From NCBI GenBank assembly GCA_000827265.1, contig KN834752.1, forward strand, positions 858,948 to 922,947: DNA of 64,000 nucleotides, read 5' to 3'. Positions 10,399 to 22,615 of the stretch are shown piece after piece; within the stretch, counting starts at the first letter, position 1, and every line of letters starts with the position of its first letter. The translations under genes and the position numbers were made by a program. The notes under the pieces are model-generated. The model was not told the DNA's origin. It ran no database searches and saw only the letters and a program-made list of their open reading frames with translations. Source of the DNA: Collybiopsis luxurians FD-317 M1. Its lineage: Eukaryota; Basidiomycota; Agaricomycetes; Agaricales; Omphalotaceae.

Positions 10399-12987
10399 AT
10401 GACTTTTTTTCCCTATCACGTCATTGTTCTTACTTTGATTTTTTTGCTGCGGTCAAAACCGACCCAGGCTGACCTTCCTTCATGCAGTGACACGGCTGAT
10501 GCCCCCGCTTATGACTATGTAATAGTCGGTGCTGGGGCAGGTGGTGGCCCGCTCTCGAGTCGGCTTGCTGAAGCGGGATTCTCAGGCAAGTTGCTGGTAC
10601 TAGTCTGAAGGCTCGAAGACCGACCGTATGTCTCCAGTACTGGTTGTCGACGCTGGGCACGATGTTTCGAATATCAACACCACGATACCTTTATACTTCG
10701 TACGTGCGATAGAAGGTACACATGAACGAATTCACACTCGAGCGATGCACGTTGACAGATTTTGCAGATCTCCAAACTGAACTCAACTATACGCTCGACG
10801 AATATCCTCCTGGCTTTGAGTTCCAGAAAAACGACGCCTGGTAAAGTCCCCTGTTCCAGAATTGAGAGCTTGCTTACCTCTGACTCACAGGTATCCTCGG
10901 GCTCGTGCTGTCGGAGGCTCTACGGTATAGCACTTTGATTGTCTGACTCTGGCCACATTTTTGAACATTAAGCCACTAGATCCACAATGCCATGATCAAC
11001 ATCATCGCGGAAACCAAAACAGACTTCGATAATCTCGCCTCCATGTTCAATGATCCAACCTGGTCGCGGGATAATATGCAAAATTATTTCAAACTCATTG
11101 AGCACAACCTCTATACCCTTGGGCTTGACCCAGTGAACCATGGATACGAAGGATGGCTGTCCACGAACCTCAACCCCCTTCTGTCGGCGTTGAATCCCAT
11201 GTTCCTTGGTACTTGACAAAATCTGATTATAATCTTCTCTGCGTCACTCACACTACTACAGATGTACAAACTGTAGCTTTTCTTGCCACCTTGGTGGCGA
11301 ATGGACTACCACCGGTCGTCGATCTCAATGATCTAGCCTCCGACCAAGCAATCGGAGCTACAATGCCCAGTTTCACGATAGGCGCTAATGAAACGCGCTC
11401 CAGCGTTCGAGACAGACTCATAAGCGTGAATCAGTCAACTTCTTCCCTTCATTTTGCCTTGGACACATTAGCTACCAAAATATTGTTGTGTAACAATAGT
11501 GACGGCTCCCCCACTGCGTATGGAGTGGAAATCGCACCTGGGGCAGCCCTCCCTGTTGCCAGCAATTTCCAGGGAAAGGCCAGCTTAAATACTCAGAATA
11601 TCACCGTCAGACGCGAAGTCATTGTTTCCGCAGGTGTATTCCAAAGTCCCCAACTAGTAAGCGACCTTCTGTCCTAATGCGTAAATCTACTGACAGAATA
11701 TTTAGCTCATGGTCTGCCGTTGTTTTTCACATTACTCTTTCTATCAAGCTCATACCACTTTCCCACATAGTTATCAGGCATCGGAAACAGTTCCCACCTC
11801 CAAGAATTCGGCATCGAGCCTGTCGTGGACCTTCCAGGTGTTGGCAACAATTTACAAGGTGCACGGAATACCTTGCCGGCCAAAATTCTATACTCACTTA
11901 TAGTTTCATAGACCATGATGAAATCGCGGTCATATGGCGAATGAAGTCCAATTTCTCGATCCTAAACGGATGTGTGTTGGAACCTGATCCAAATGAGGAT
12001 CCATGTTTGAAGTTCTGGGAAGACAACGATCATCTGAACGTCTATTCTTTTGGAGGCGCTCTGGAGTCTTTTATGACCCAGTCGGCCGATAGCTCAGAAC
12101 CCGATGTCATGACTTACTGGGAGCCTGCTTACTTTCCTGGTTTTGTCAGAGGTAACCTCCCCCCTCCCTCTGACTCTCTTGAACAATCGTGACTGATGAT
12201 CGTCAAGGTTTCGTAGAAGGGTTTTTGGATAACAAGGACGCCGTGACTGCGGTGCATTTGAAGGTATCAGAAGTTACGAAATTACACATATGACTTGTTT
12301 TTTCCTCATTCATGCTATTTCAGGCTCACCCATCGAGTAAAGGAACCGTGCGACTAACCGGCTCTCACCCGCAAGACCTGCTGAACATTCAAAAGCTCCA
12401 TTTCCAAGCGGAAAACGGTCCCCGGGACGTAGCAGACCTTCGAGAAGCAATCAAACGCTCCAGAGCTGTGATGGAGTCTTTGACGATAATTCCTTTTGTC
12501 GATCAAGAAATTTTTCCAGGACCTCAAGCTCAGACCGACGATGAAATAGATGCTCACATCTACGAGAATATATTCGGTATGTGACATGATACTCACACAT
12601 GTTACTGGCCTATGCTGGTTGATCATTTTTATGCTGATTCTTCTTGTTATATAGGTCACCACGCTTGCTGCACCAATCCCATCGGGGCAGACAATGGTTC
12701 GTTGTCATTCAATTTTTCATGAGTTAACCTCACCTTGATGACCATTTTGGGCTTCAAAGACACATCAGCAGTTCTGGACGGCGACTTCAAAGTTAGAGGA
12801 GTGAATAACCTACGCGTGGTGGACGTAAGTTCGTGGCCGAACGTTCCCGGTTGGTTTATCTGTACGCCGACGTACATGGTATGTGGATTCAACGTTCTAG
12901 AGCATGCTCTCTTTCTCATACGTATTCTCTCAGATTTCAGAAAAGGCCGCCGATGTCATTCTCGCGGCAGCAACGAACCCGTCTTGA
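10399..12987 (+). CDS. Secreted GMC oxidoreductase (FAD-dependent alcohol oxidase/dehydrogenase type)
   Basis: A GMC-family flavoenzyme, secreted, of the broad aryl-alcohol oxidase / choline-dehydrogenase-like group used by agaricomycetes on aromatic or sugar alcohols. Signal peptide (MTFFPYHVIVLTLIFLLR); FAD-binding YDYVIVGAGAGGGPLSSRL; RARAVGGSTIHNAM; REVIVSAGVFQSPQLLMLSG; and C-terminal GHHACCTNPIGADND, LRVVDVSSWPNVPGW, TYMISEKAADVIL, ending TGA 12985-12987. About a dozen exons. The second intron (10586-10637) starts with GC, and an apparent stop after GFSG disappears once it is removed. A 6-nt exon (11706-11711) encodes the Leu-Met of QLLMLSG. At the second active-site position, where many GMC enzymes have His or Asn, this protein has Trp (VPGWF); catalytic competence is therefore uncertain. 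Confidence 0.9.
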
Positions 12988-13737
12988 CCAATTTTTGCTT
13001 TTGATCTCGGACCACTCGTATTTAGTTGTAATATATACCAAGCCGTTTATTTCGCCTTTGATTCTGTCATTGGTGATTATTATCATATCTGACGTTGAAT
13101 CTTCCAATGTTTGTAACAAAGACGCAGCGGTGTCGACGCTTCTCTGAAGTATACCCAATATATCGTTCCTTGCTTAGGCTGTTTGTTGAGTGCATGTATG
13201 CGTATGCATAAGTAGTGAGCCAAAGTGATTTACCTCCGGATCAGCTATGGGTTGATCATTGAGCCAATCGATGATGGGCAGTGCTGTCCGAAGTTGGTTC
13301 CCGCGAAACCTCTTGTGTAATTTTCCCTTTTGGTCGGGCCTTGATGTCAATTTCGAGCTTCCTAACAAGAGCAGTAAGATTCGAGTTGCACAAGCTTGTA
13401 CAAATCTAGGATTTTGAAGGCTGCTTTCCTTAGACGATCGTCGGAGCCGCCTCAAAGGTGAGAATAGAGGCCGTTATATCCGATGTACGGTCTATATGAA
13501 GATGACTTTTCATCTTTCCACGACTTCTGAGCTTGGTAACTACATAATTAATTACGTAGAGTAGATGTTCCATAGATACGTTAGAGCCCTTTTGCAGAAT
13601 AGACTGTTTCCTTCCATCGCGTGGAACTGCATGCATACGTATATGCCCCATTGAGCGCACAACGGGCAGTATCAGTTTTTATATTCCAGACTCTCAACTA
13701 CTGCCGTCACTGCATTTCTCTCTATCCTCCTTTGCAA
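12988..13737. other. Intergenic stretch upstream of the hydrolase gene
   Basis: About 750 bp with only short overlapping reading frames on the minus strand and no splice pattern or motif that I can support as a gene. It probably holds the GMC 3' end and the hydrolase promoter. Confidence 0.5.
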
Positions 13738-15046
13738 ATGGGTTACGTTCAAGTTAAAACCAATTCTGGAAAGATAAAATTTCACTATCATATAAGCACG
13801 CCAAAGTTGAGCACTGCAGATAAAGTGGACCCAAGTATCCCGGTGGTACTGTGGTTTCATGCACTTGCTTTTCCCCATGTGTTTCATTGCAAGTAGTTCT
13901 TTTTCTTCTAATGGTCTTGCCGTTCTCATCCGACTTACACAGCTCAGTTTGCAGACCCAATACTTAGAAAGTTTAATCTCGTTGTGTTCGATCTGAGGTC
14001 CCACGGTGACACTGAGGGTGACGACCTACCAGAAGGATATGGGGTCAAGAATGCCGCGGAAGACGCTGTCGCGTTTATGGTATGCTCCTGGGATATTTGC
14101 CTTTCCCATCATTACTTAAATGTTTTCTAGGATGCTCTACGCCTTCCACCTTGTCATTTTGTAGCAATGGACTATGGAAGCCCGATCGCTTTACAGATAG
14201 CGATTTCCCATCCTGACCGTGTCTTATCTTTGTTTCTTATGTCGCAAACCTGTTTAGAAGAAGTTTGTTTCACTAATCTTCGTTATGGATAAGGTTACTG
14301 ACTTGGATTTCCAGCCTCCAGACGTTCGGGAGGGTCACCAGCAAGTGTACGACTGCTGGAGTGCCTCGTTTCCAGGGCCTGATTTGTTTGATAACGAACA
14401 CATGATGGAGGGAGGCTACGGCTTCGCTCAATTTATGTTCAGCAATAACATGACGAACCTAGCACAAGCGTATGTACCTTTCGGTGGCAGTCACTCTAAA
14501 ACTCGAATCTTACCTCGTTCTCAAAGCATGTTCAATATAACATTCATCAAGGCTCAGAAGCACTGGTCCTACCATGGACTGACCAATTATCGCATTGCCA
14601 CTCGTGATTTTCTTTTCAACAGAAAACCTCAGTCCAAAGCAGCCTTATCGCGCATAAAGTGCCCGGTGAGGGTCGTTTATGGAACCAATGATGTCGCGTA
14701 CAACCAAAAATACTCTGAAAATTTTGTTCAAATGTTGCAAGACGCCGGATTAAACGCCTCGTTACATGTAATTCCAGATGCACCACATTTTCTCAATGTC
14801 GAGTATGCTAATCAGTGAGTACCGAATATGGTGATCGAATTCGGCGATTAAGTGGTACCTGGCAGCGTCGATCCTATTCTTCATGACTTTATCATGAAAA
14901 ATGACAGCCGAAGGCCATCACCCGTTTCGGAAAATGTCCTTTCGCCCTGGGACGGGGATTTGCGAGCAGTTGGATGGAATCCAGAGGGTGCAGATGAGGA
15001 CTCGGATGACGATTTTGAAATCACATATGTAAGTTTCTTCTGTTGA
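13738..15046 (+). CDS. Alpha/beta hydrolase with aspartate at the nucleophile position
   Basis: An alpha/beta-hydrolase fold enzyme of about 340 residues with no signal peptide, probably intracellular. Motifs: oxyanion region VLWFHALAFPHVFH, VVFDLRSHGDTEG, and nucleophile elbow HFVAMDYGSPIALQIA. There the usual Sm-x-Nu-x-Gly puts Asp rather than Ser as nucleophile, as in epoxide hydrolases and dehalogenases. A cap follows, then YGTNDVAYNQ (acid) and DAPHFLNVEYAN (catalytic His). The C-terminus is acidic (EDSDDDFEI). Five exons. Intron 13889-13942 begins GC (GCAAGT); it restores FHSQFADPILRKFNLVV, whereas an alternative GT donor at 13879 would drop three residues. The substrate is unknown. Epoxide-hydrolase-like chemistry is an inference from the Asp alone. 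Confidence 0.82.
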
Positions 15047-15249
15047 AAATCGAGAACGAAATTGAGCATTATCCCCCAGCCTTCTCGGTAGGATCAAACC
15101 AAAATTCTCAATTCGCTGAAGAAAAGGACAGCCATTGAGACTTTTCCTGGATTCGCGATATAGATAGAGATATTTAAGAATAGAAGTACATGTAATTGAT
15201 GAGCTGATTGAAGTTCTTGCCGCCCACATGATTACGAGCGCTTATCTCG

Positions 15250-16981
15250 ATGAACAGTCTCTTTCAAGACCTCCCTCTTGATCTTCTTCCTGTCATCTTA
15301 CACCATTTCACGCTTCCTCGTGAATTACGAACGCTATGCCTAGTGAATAAACTTTTTCATCAGATCGCGAATCCCAAGCTATACGAACGGATATCTGTAT
15401 ATTCATGGCATAAACACGGAAAAGAGAAGGCAAGAAATCAAAGGACGCGATGATCATCCCTGCTAATACTGTATTCCAGATTGTTCTGCTGTTTCTCACT
15501 CTATCCAGATGCCCTCATGTCGCTCAGCATGTACGAAGACTCGGTAATACGACTCATTTTGCCTTTCCGATCCTTCTCCATTCACAAGCATTTCTCAGAG
15601 CTTCGAGATTTTCCGAAGGCGTTTTCAAGCGACGATGGTGTTGATATTCTCAAAGTTGTCACACGAGGGCTGAGAAACTGCCTCAATCTTCGATCATGTA
15701 CCTGGACTAGAGATGGATCGTTAAACTCTGATATACTGGAAGCGCTGCAAAGTTCTCAAGAACTCCGAGAGCTCGAAATCAATGGCCATGACCAAGGGAA
15801 TTACAATCCTAGACTTCTGTTAAATTTTACAAATCTGCATAAGATATCATTAATCATGCCCAGTCCCTCGGTTGTTGCGACTTTGCATCCCTGGGTGCAG
15901 CTAACAGGTAGTTCTCTACGAAGCTTGACAATTATATGCAAGGTCTTCCCTTTTCGTTCTTGTCACACTGTGGATCAAGCTTACTCTAGCATAGTCATCC
16001 CCAATCATTACCGACGTGAAGCTAGAATCATTGGCTCCGTATTTAACGCAGTTGGAATACTTTCACCTAACAGGATGCACCAAGGTGACGCAGAACGGTT
16101 TCGAGTCAGTCCTGTCAGCCAGTGAAAGCGGTCTCCTGAGTCTGGGTCTGGAAGGACTGTCACCGAAATTTGTGGGTATAATCCGCCATACTATCCAGAA
16201 TACTCATCTTTGATAGGACATGTTCCAATTTCGTCTCAATTGTATCAGGACGAACGCCTTACGTCGTCTGCGCTCCATAACGTTAACGGTTAATGCACAA
16301 ACCCCCCTCGATATCTGGACCAGCGAGGTTATTGAGCTCCTTCCTGCTTCGGTTCCACTCGAAACGTTTCAAATCTATTCAAGTGGAGCTTTCATCGAAG
16401 AATCTCCTGCAACGGAGGGTCTCTGGGCAGAACTCGTCTCAGCTCACAAAGACCGTCTCACTCGGTTTTCTGTTCATCGTATGCTGATCAGTATTGAAGC
16501 TATCGAAGATGTTTGCCGAAGATGTACAAAATTAGAAGAGCTGTTTGTGGTTATTGAGCAAAGCTCTATAGTTTGTTTTCCTCCAATTTCCATCTCCATC
16601 CACGTTTTTGATGAACAGTGGTCTCCTAGGATAGTTTGGCTTCGGCTCTCTCATTAGCGTCAAAATTGCGAGTGGCGCACGTAAATTATGCCTTGGAAGC
16701 AAGTCAAGCGGAAGATGCAACCCCTCTTCTCCCAGAATCCGATGCTTTGGCGATCGTCGAACGCTGCAGTCCTACGATAATGCAGTTTGGGTGTAACACG
16801 CGAGTCTGGCAGGTATGTATTACCTCGTTAAGTAGAGCGAGATGTTTTATGCATCTTTTCTCTATAGGTTGGTAGAGAGGTTCTGCTCGATGCTCGGGGT
16901 GCTCCTGTTGGTATCAAACGACACGTTATGCGCTATCAGGGGCTGGATGTACCCGAAGCTTTCCTAGTCGTGCGGACTTAA
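15250..16981 (+). CDS. F-box protein with leucine-rich C-terminal region
   Basis: A probable SCF ubiquitin-ligase substrate adaptor. An N-terminal F-box is visible (DLPLDLLPVILHHFTLP, LRTLCLVNKLFHQIANPKLY). Leucine-rich repeat-like segments follow (LRNCLNLRSCTWTRDGSL, LQSSQELRELEINGHDQG, LESLAPYLTQLEYFHLTGC, GLLSLGLEGLSPK) and a conserved-looking end (RHVMRYQGLDVPEAFLVV) before TAA 16979-16981. This pattern matches a recurring agaricomycete F-box/LRR family. The intron 15430-15479 starts with GC (GCAAGA); using it keeps WHKHGKEKIVLLFLTLS intact. A GT alternative at about 15391 would also stay in frame but delete the conserved WHK segment. Target proteins are unknown. Confidence 0.83.
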
Positions 16982-17217
16982 ATGGACGGGTGTCAGGTGT
17001 AGAGACCGTCGGTTTAGAAAGAAACTGATTCGTATTGTAGTACTAGTAGGGCAGGAAGGACTAATGTTACAATACTAATCGAGAAAGTATTCAGAACCAC
17101 GCTTGACCTTGTGCACGGTCATCGCCCAGATGTCTATTACTTTGACTGTGCAATGTTGACTGTGATGTTTGCGGATTCGAAGACCGGTATGTAAGTCCCG
17201 TCAGCCTAGGCTCGTGA
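16982..17217. other. Short convergent intergenic region
   Basis: Gap between the F-box gene and the convergent small secreted-protein gene; nothing else is supported here. Confidence 0.5.
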
Positions 17218-17694
17218 TTAGTCGGACGACTCATTCGTATTGAGATTTGAAATACCAACCTCTTCACCAAAGCTTGAATGCAAAAAGCCCAGAATAGCCT
17301 GACCGTTAATGGAAGGCACCGTGACAGTAAAGTTTTGAAACGCGTTGAAATCTTCTCCGATTGTGGGATTAGAGGGTCGTTGGGGATTGAAACCGCCTGC
17401 ATAGATCAGGTATCTGAAGGAAGTCGTGGGGGATGGACAAGACTCGTCGCTGCAAGAACTCATGCCGAGGGCAATAGCGGCTTCGACGGTTGGGCCGGAG
17501 GGAGTCTGAGTGTAAGAATTCAGCGGTATTGTAGAATTTAGCAACGGAAGTTGACTTACAGGTCGGTCAATTCTGATGCTGATATTAGAGCCAGCAATCA
17601 AAGTATCTCCATCCTGAGGGTAAGCAAACAAAGCATGCTGAGCGAGAGAGCTTCCGGCGAGAGCGAGAAGAGCGAGTGGTGTAGAAATCTTCAT
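17218..17694 (-). CDS. Small secreted protein, function unknown
   Basis: A protein of 140-158 residues with a clear signal peptide (MKISTPLALLALAGSSLAQ) and a beta-rich mature part: ALFAYPQDGDTLIAGSNISI, ALGMSSCSDESC, RYLIYAGGFNPQ, and NFTVTVPSINGQAILGF. Two nearby cysteines (SSCSDESC) may pair. It resembles a recurrent agaricomycete family of unnamed small secreted proteins. A consensus 54-nt intron (GTAAGT...ACTCAG, about 17509-17562) lies inside the frame with no stop, so both spliced and unspliced messages would be translatable. The upstream region (17695-18170) is free of other genes. Confidence 0.75.
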   Translation of the reverse strand: MKISTPLALLALAGSSLAQHALFAYPQDGDTLIAGSNISIRIDRPVSQLPLLNSTIPLNSYTQTPSGPTVEAAIALGMSSCSDESCPSPTTSFRYLIYAGGFNPQRPSNPTIGEDFNAFQNFTVTVPSINGQAILGFLHSSFGEEVGISNLNTNESSD

Positions 17695-18176
17695 GGCTGT
17701 GTCCGAGTAGAGTATGTACAGCGGATTGTGAGTACGTCGACTTACTTGAAGGGAGTTTATATACCATTCACCTTAGGAGCGACTCAAGAAAGCGAACTGA
17801 AACGACAAGAGCTAAAGCGAGAGCAGCTTCCGTGTGATTCGGTATGTAGTAGGACTGCAAGCTTCAAAGGCGGGGATGAGTTCATAGCCTTGATGGTGAT
17901 CACCGGCCCCGCTGGAACAAATAAAGTTGACCAAAGTTCTATATTTTGTGGAGATTCAATATGTCCGAGACGGAAGAGAGGGAATAGAGAGGGGATAGAG
18001 ATGCGCGGGTGGCGCCGGGCGGTGAGATGCGCCCACTGAGGGCTGATTTTTCCGTATCCGACATTCAGATATCAAACGGATAGAAGGAACTCGGGAAGCG
18101 TGGCTATTACAACATGGGGCTGGGGAGTGAAAAGCGGTATATCAATGCCAATTATCGCGCTATCCGTAACCGCATT
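17695..18176. other. Upstream region of the small secreted protein gene
   Basis: Purine-rich stretch of about 480 bp with no supported gene. It separates the promoter of the minus-strand secreted protein from the 3' end of the minus-strand reductase gene. Confidence 0.45.
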
Positions 18177-19500
18177 TTACAAATCCGCTACTTGAGTGAC
18201 CAGCTTGCCTAAATTCTCCCCACGGTAGAGCCTAGCCCATGTCTCGGGCACCTTCTCGAAGGAGCTTCGCACAACAGTATCCGTACCAGAAATAGAAAGC
18301 TTGGATTCCTTGATGGCGGTGGATATGACTTGCATGGCTTCAGGCCTGCGGTGGTAAAAGTCGAGGACGACAAAGCCTAGAGGATAACAGGAGAGGGCGG
18401 TAAGTTGGTATTGAACGAAGGGCTGTGATAAGAATTTCACCTTCGACAATGATTCGGTTCAAGATAATCTCGGCCCAGTTATCTAAAACCATTTGGCTTT
18501 TGTCGTTGTAGTTACTTATCGAACCGCAAGCGGCTACGCGTCCATGTTTCTTGATTAGAGGCAGACAGGCATTGAGAATTGCACCGCCAACATTATCAAA
18601 ATAACAATCGACGTAAGAAGGCTTGGCAGCGGCAGCGAGATCACTGGCAAAGGAGGAAGATTTGTAGTTCCTGGACGGGATCAGGAATAGATATACTCGT
18701 AGAGGCAAGGCAACATACAAGGCGACATCAGCTCCAATTGTCTTGAGCCATTCGCATTTCTCATCAGAGCCGGCGATTGCAATGACCTTGCTTGCCTTGA
18801 AGACGTGTTTTGCGAGCTGTACGACGACATTACCTGTTGCGCTGTGACAAAGAAGATTACGGTCCTGAATCTAGGTAAAAAGAAATCGTATGACTCTCAC
18901 CCTGCGGCACCTGACACGATAATCGATTGTCCCTCCTCTAGCCTGCATACGTCTTTCACGCCAAAGTAGGCTGTGAGACCGGTGAGACCAAGAGTGCCCA
19001 GGTATACAGTCGGACTGGATAACCCCAGATCCGAAGGAAGAGGAAAGACATCTTTGGCGTCCAATACAGCCTGTTCCGCCCATCCGATGTAACATTGAAC
19101 TAGATCGTCTTGACTGATGGATGGAGCAGTAGATTTAAGAACTTTGGCGATAGCGGATGCACGCATGCGATGGCCGGGAAGGACTGGAGCAATATACCCG
19201 CGTTCCGGGTTTTGATCTTTCTCGATCCAAACCCGTTGGGCTGCAGTAGTTAATCATTACGAGCTACTTGTTAGGTTAAACAGATACAAGCCTGGGTCAT
19301 TACTGAGGAAGATCGTCTTGAGCTGGATGAGATATTAAGGACGATAGTACTAAAATAGGAAGGGCCGATCTAACCAATAATTGATCCTCCTTAAGCTCCG
19401 GCAGCTCGAGTACCCGCATCTCAAACGTCGAGTCTAGTCTACCTAGCTCGTATACGGGAACGCCATCGGGAGAGCGAGCAAGAATGATTTCTTTGACCAT
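18177..19500 (-). CDS. PTGR/CurA-like NADP-dependent enone reductase (copy 1)
   Basis: A zinc-independent medium-chain dehydrogenase/reductase of the leukotriene B4 12-hydroxydehydrogenase / prostaglandin reductase / CurA group, which reduces the double bond of alpha,beta-unsaturated carbonyls with NADPH. Motifs: MVKEIILARSPDGVPV start, PVLPGHRMRASAIAKV, LGLTGLTAYFGVKDVC, SIIVSGAAG, GADVAL, YFDNVGGAILNACLPLI, KHGRVAACGSISNYN, and a final NLGKLVTQVADL. About six exons. The ATG lies 144 bp from the divergent acetoacetate-decarboxylase-like gene. Two closely similar paralogues lie 33-36 kb away on the other strand. No zinc-binding cysteines are seen, as expected for this group. Confidence 0.88.
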
Positions 19501-19644
19501 AAGAGTTGTGTGGGTGCAATTGATAAGACGTGGAGGCGCGCTTTTCAATTGCATCCGAGACGCGACTATGCGCGAATAAAGATCCACGGATAATAAAATC
19601 AAAAATCAAAATGTATCCGCCTGCGCGCACTTTGCAAGCCCCTC
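19501..19644. promoter_or_regulatory. 144-bp bidirectional promoter region
   Basis: The interval between start codons of two divergently transcribed enzyme genes. At this length both genes probably share regulatory sites, suggesting joint expression. I did not identify a specific factor site. Confidence 0.45.
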
Positions 19645-20711
19645 ATGGAGTCACCTAGTACCCCCAAAGATTCAAATGGCATCCTTCTCGCTCCTGCTCC
19701 GTGGAAACTCAAATGCAGATCATGGATTTTCCTTACTTCTCCTCTCAAATCCAACAAAGTCAGTTCTGCTAAAGCAGCAGTTTTCCCAGCTGGCTGGGCT
19801 GCTCCGTTCGAGTACGATGCTCTGGAAAAGGGTGAATTCGTCGGTGGGCCAGGAATGGTTATGGTTAGTACCAACTCACCGAACCTTGATTTATTATTCC
19901 CTTATATACCGGTACGCAGTTGGTCCAATATTCTGAGAGCCCAGTGGGTAAGTAGAGCGGTAGCCCAGAGAGTAGATTCAGTATCACTGACCAACCTTTC
20001 TCCTCACATAGGTCCATGTGCGTATCGTTCTCTTCTACAAATTGAGTCATGAATAACCGACCAATCTTTCAGACGATGAACTAATGTGGATCGCTGGCAA
20101 ATTCTCCTTGATCGACGTCGCTACTGGCAAGGCAAAGATTGAGGGGAATCGCATAACGCGCATTTATGTCTCCACTAAAGAGAGTACAGCTAACGGAAGA
20201 AGGAATTGGAACATACCTAGTACGTGATCCTTGGGTTTTACGAGTCGACAGACTGCCGTTCTTACCTATCCATGTCTTCCCAGAACAGGTCGCTCATTTC
20301 AACTACACGCACAACTCGGATGGTTCATGGGACTTGGCCGTATCGCTCCCATCCGATATTGAAAAGCCTTTCTTTCACATTTCAACTCACCCCGTCCCTA
20401 TCCTTGGGGCCCTCCATCTTCCCATCGATTCGAGCATCCTTGGCTCCTATACTCGAATGCTTCAGCCCTCTTTACCGAAAGGACCAAGCAGTTCACCTGA
20501 AATCGTTGGGAGTGGGGAGCCGAAATGGGCTGCCCTCATTCCGGTAATCAAAGGAAAGATGTACTTGGCCACATATAAGCCAAAGATTCTGGCCGCAGAG
20601 GGTGAAAAGGCAGTTGCAGATGGGGTGAACTTTCCCGCTTTGGTCCCATGGAAGCTGGGTTCAGTCTTGGAGGATGTGGACATCAATTTCGGAGAGGCAG
20701 ACTGGTATTAA
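19645..20711 (+). CDS. Acetoacetate decarboxylase-like protein
   Basis: A protein of about 270 residues resembling the acetoacetate-decarboxylase-like beta-barrel proteins of fungi. Visible pieces: PAGWAAPFEYDALEKGEF, GGPGMVMLVQYSESPVGPYDELMWIAGKF (interrupted by introns), ITRIYVSTKEST, NGRRNWNIPKQVAHFNY, and C-terminal WKLGSVLEDVDINFGEADWY. The middle uses a 28-nt exon (19920-19947) and a 6-nt microexon (20012-20017), which rebuild the conserved SPVGPYDELMW string. No clear catalytic lysine in the bacterial EAK context is visible, so true decarboxylase activity is doubtful; many fungal members are uncharacterised. Confidence 0.78.
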
Positions 20712-20984
20712 CTTTCCCAAATTCCTGCGGAGGCGTCAATGATCAATCAGTTGGCGGAACAAACGAACACAGATGTCAACTTAGCACGCTCTAAATCACA
20801 CAAATTTTGGGCCTTTTATACTGTAGATGCCATTGCGAATGGAAAGTAGTAAAGAAATGCAAAGGCGAGGCTAGTTAAACAGTAGAGAGAGTAAGAGGAT
20901 AAATATGGTAAAGTGGTACATCGATGCTATAAAATACAACGTCGAAAGATAGAACCCAAAGCGAATACAAGTCGTCGAAGCCAA

Positions 20985-22395
<1,411 letters not shown>

Positions 22396-22615
22396 ATGGT
22401 GCTGGGGATTTATCGATGTGTTTTATATTATTTTTTTCCCTTGTCTTGTATCATCATTTGTACTCCTAGGCTTCTATCCTCACATCCTCATTTTTCTTCT
22501 ATCCACCTTTCAAAACTATAATTATTCACTTGTCGTTGTGAAGGTACAATCTAATTCCATGGTTGAAAGTTTTCGGTGGAACTTTTTGTGTATGAATAAG
22601 TGAATGCCGTGTCTA

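Noticed and set aside
10585..10640. Apparent nonsense/frameshift mutation early in the GMC oxidoreductase
   Set aside because: A GC-AG intron (GCAAGT...CTCCAG) removes it and restores the conserved GFSVLVVDAGHD string, so the gene is not broken.
13174..13660. Two minus-strand open frames upstream of the hydrolase
   Set aside because: No homology recognised, no consistent splice connection, and they occupy the expected promoter region.
13879..13950. GT donor at 13879 for the hydrolase's first intron
   Set aside because: In frame, but it removes conserved-looking residues; the GC donor at 13889 keeps FHSQFADP. RNA evidence would settle it.
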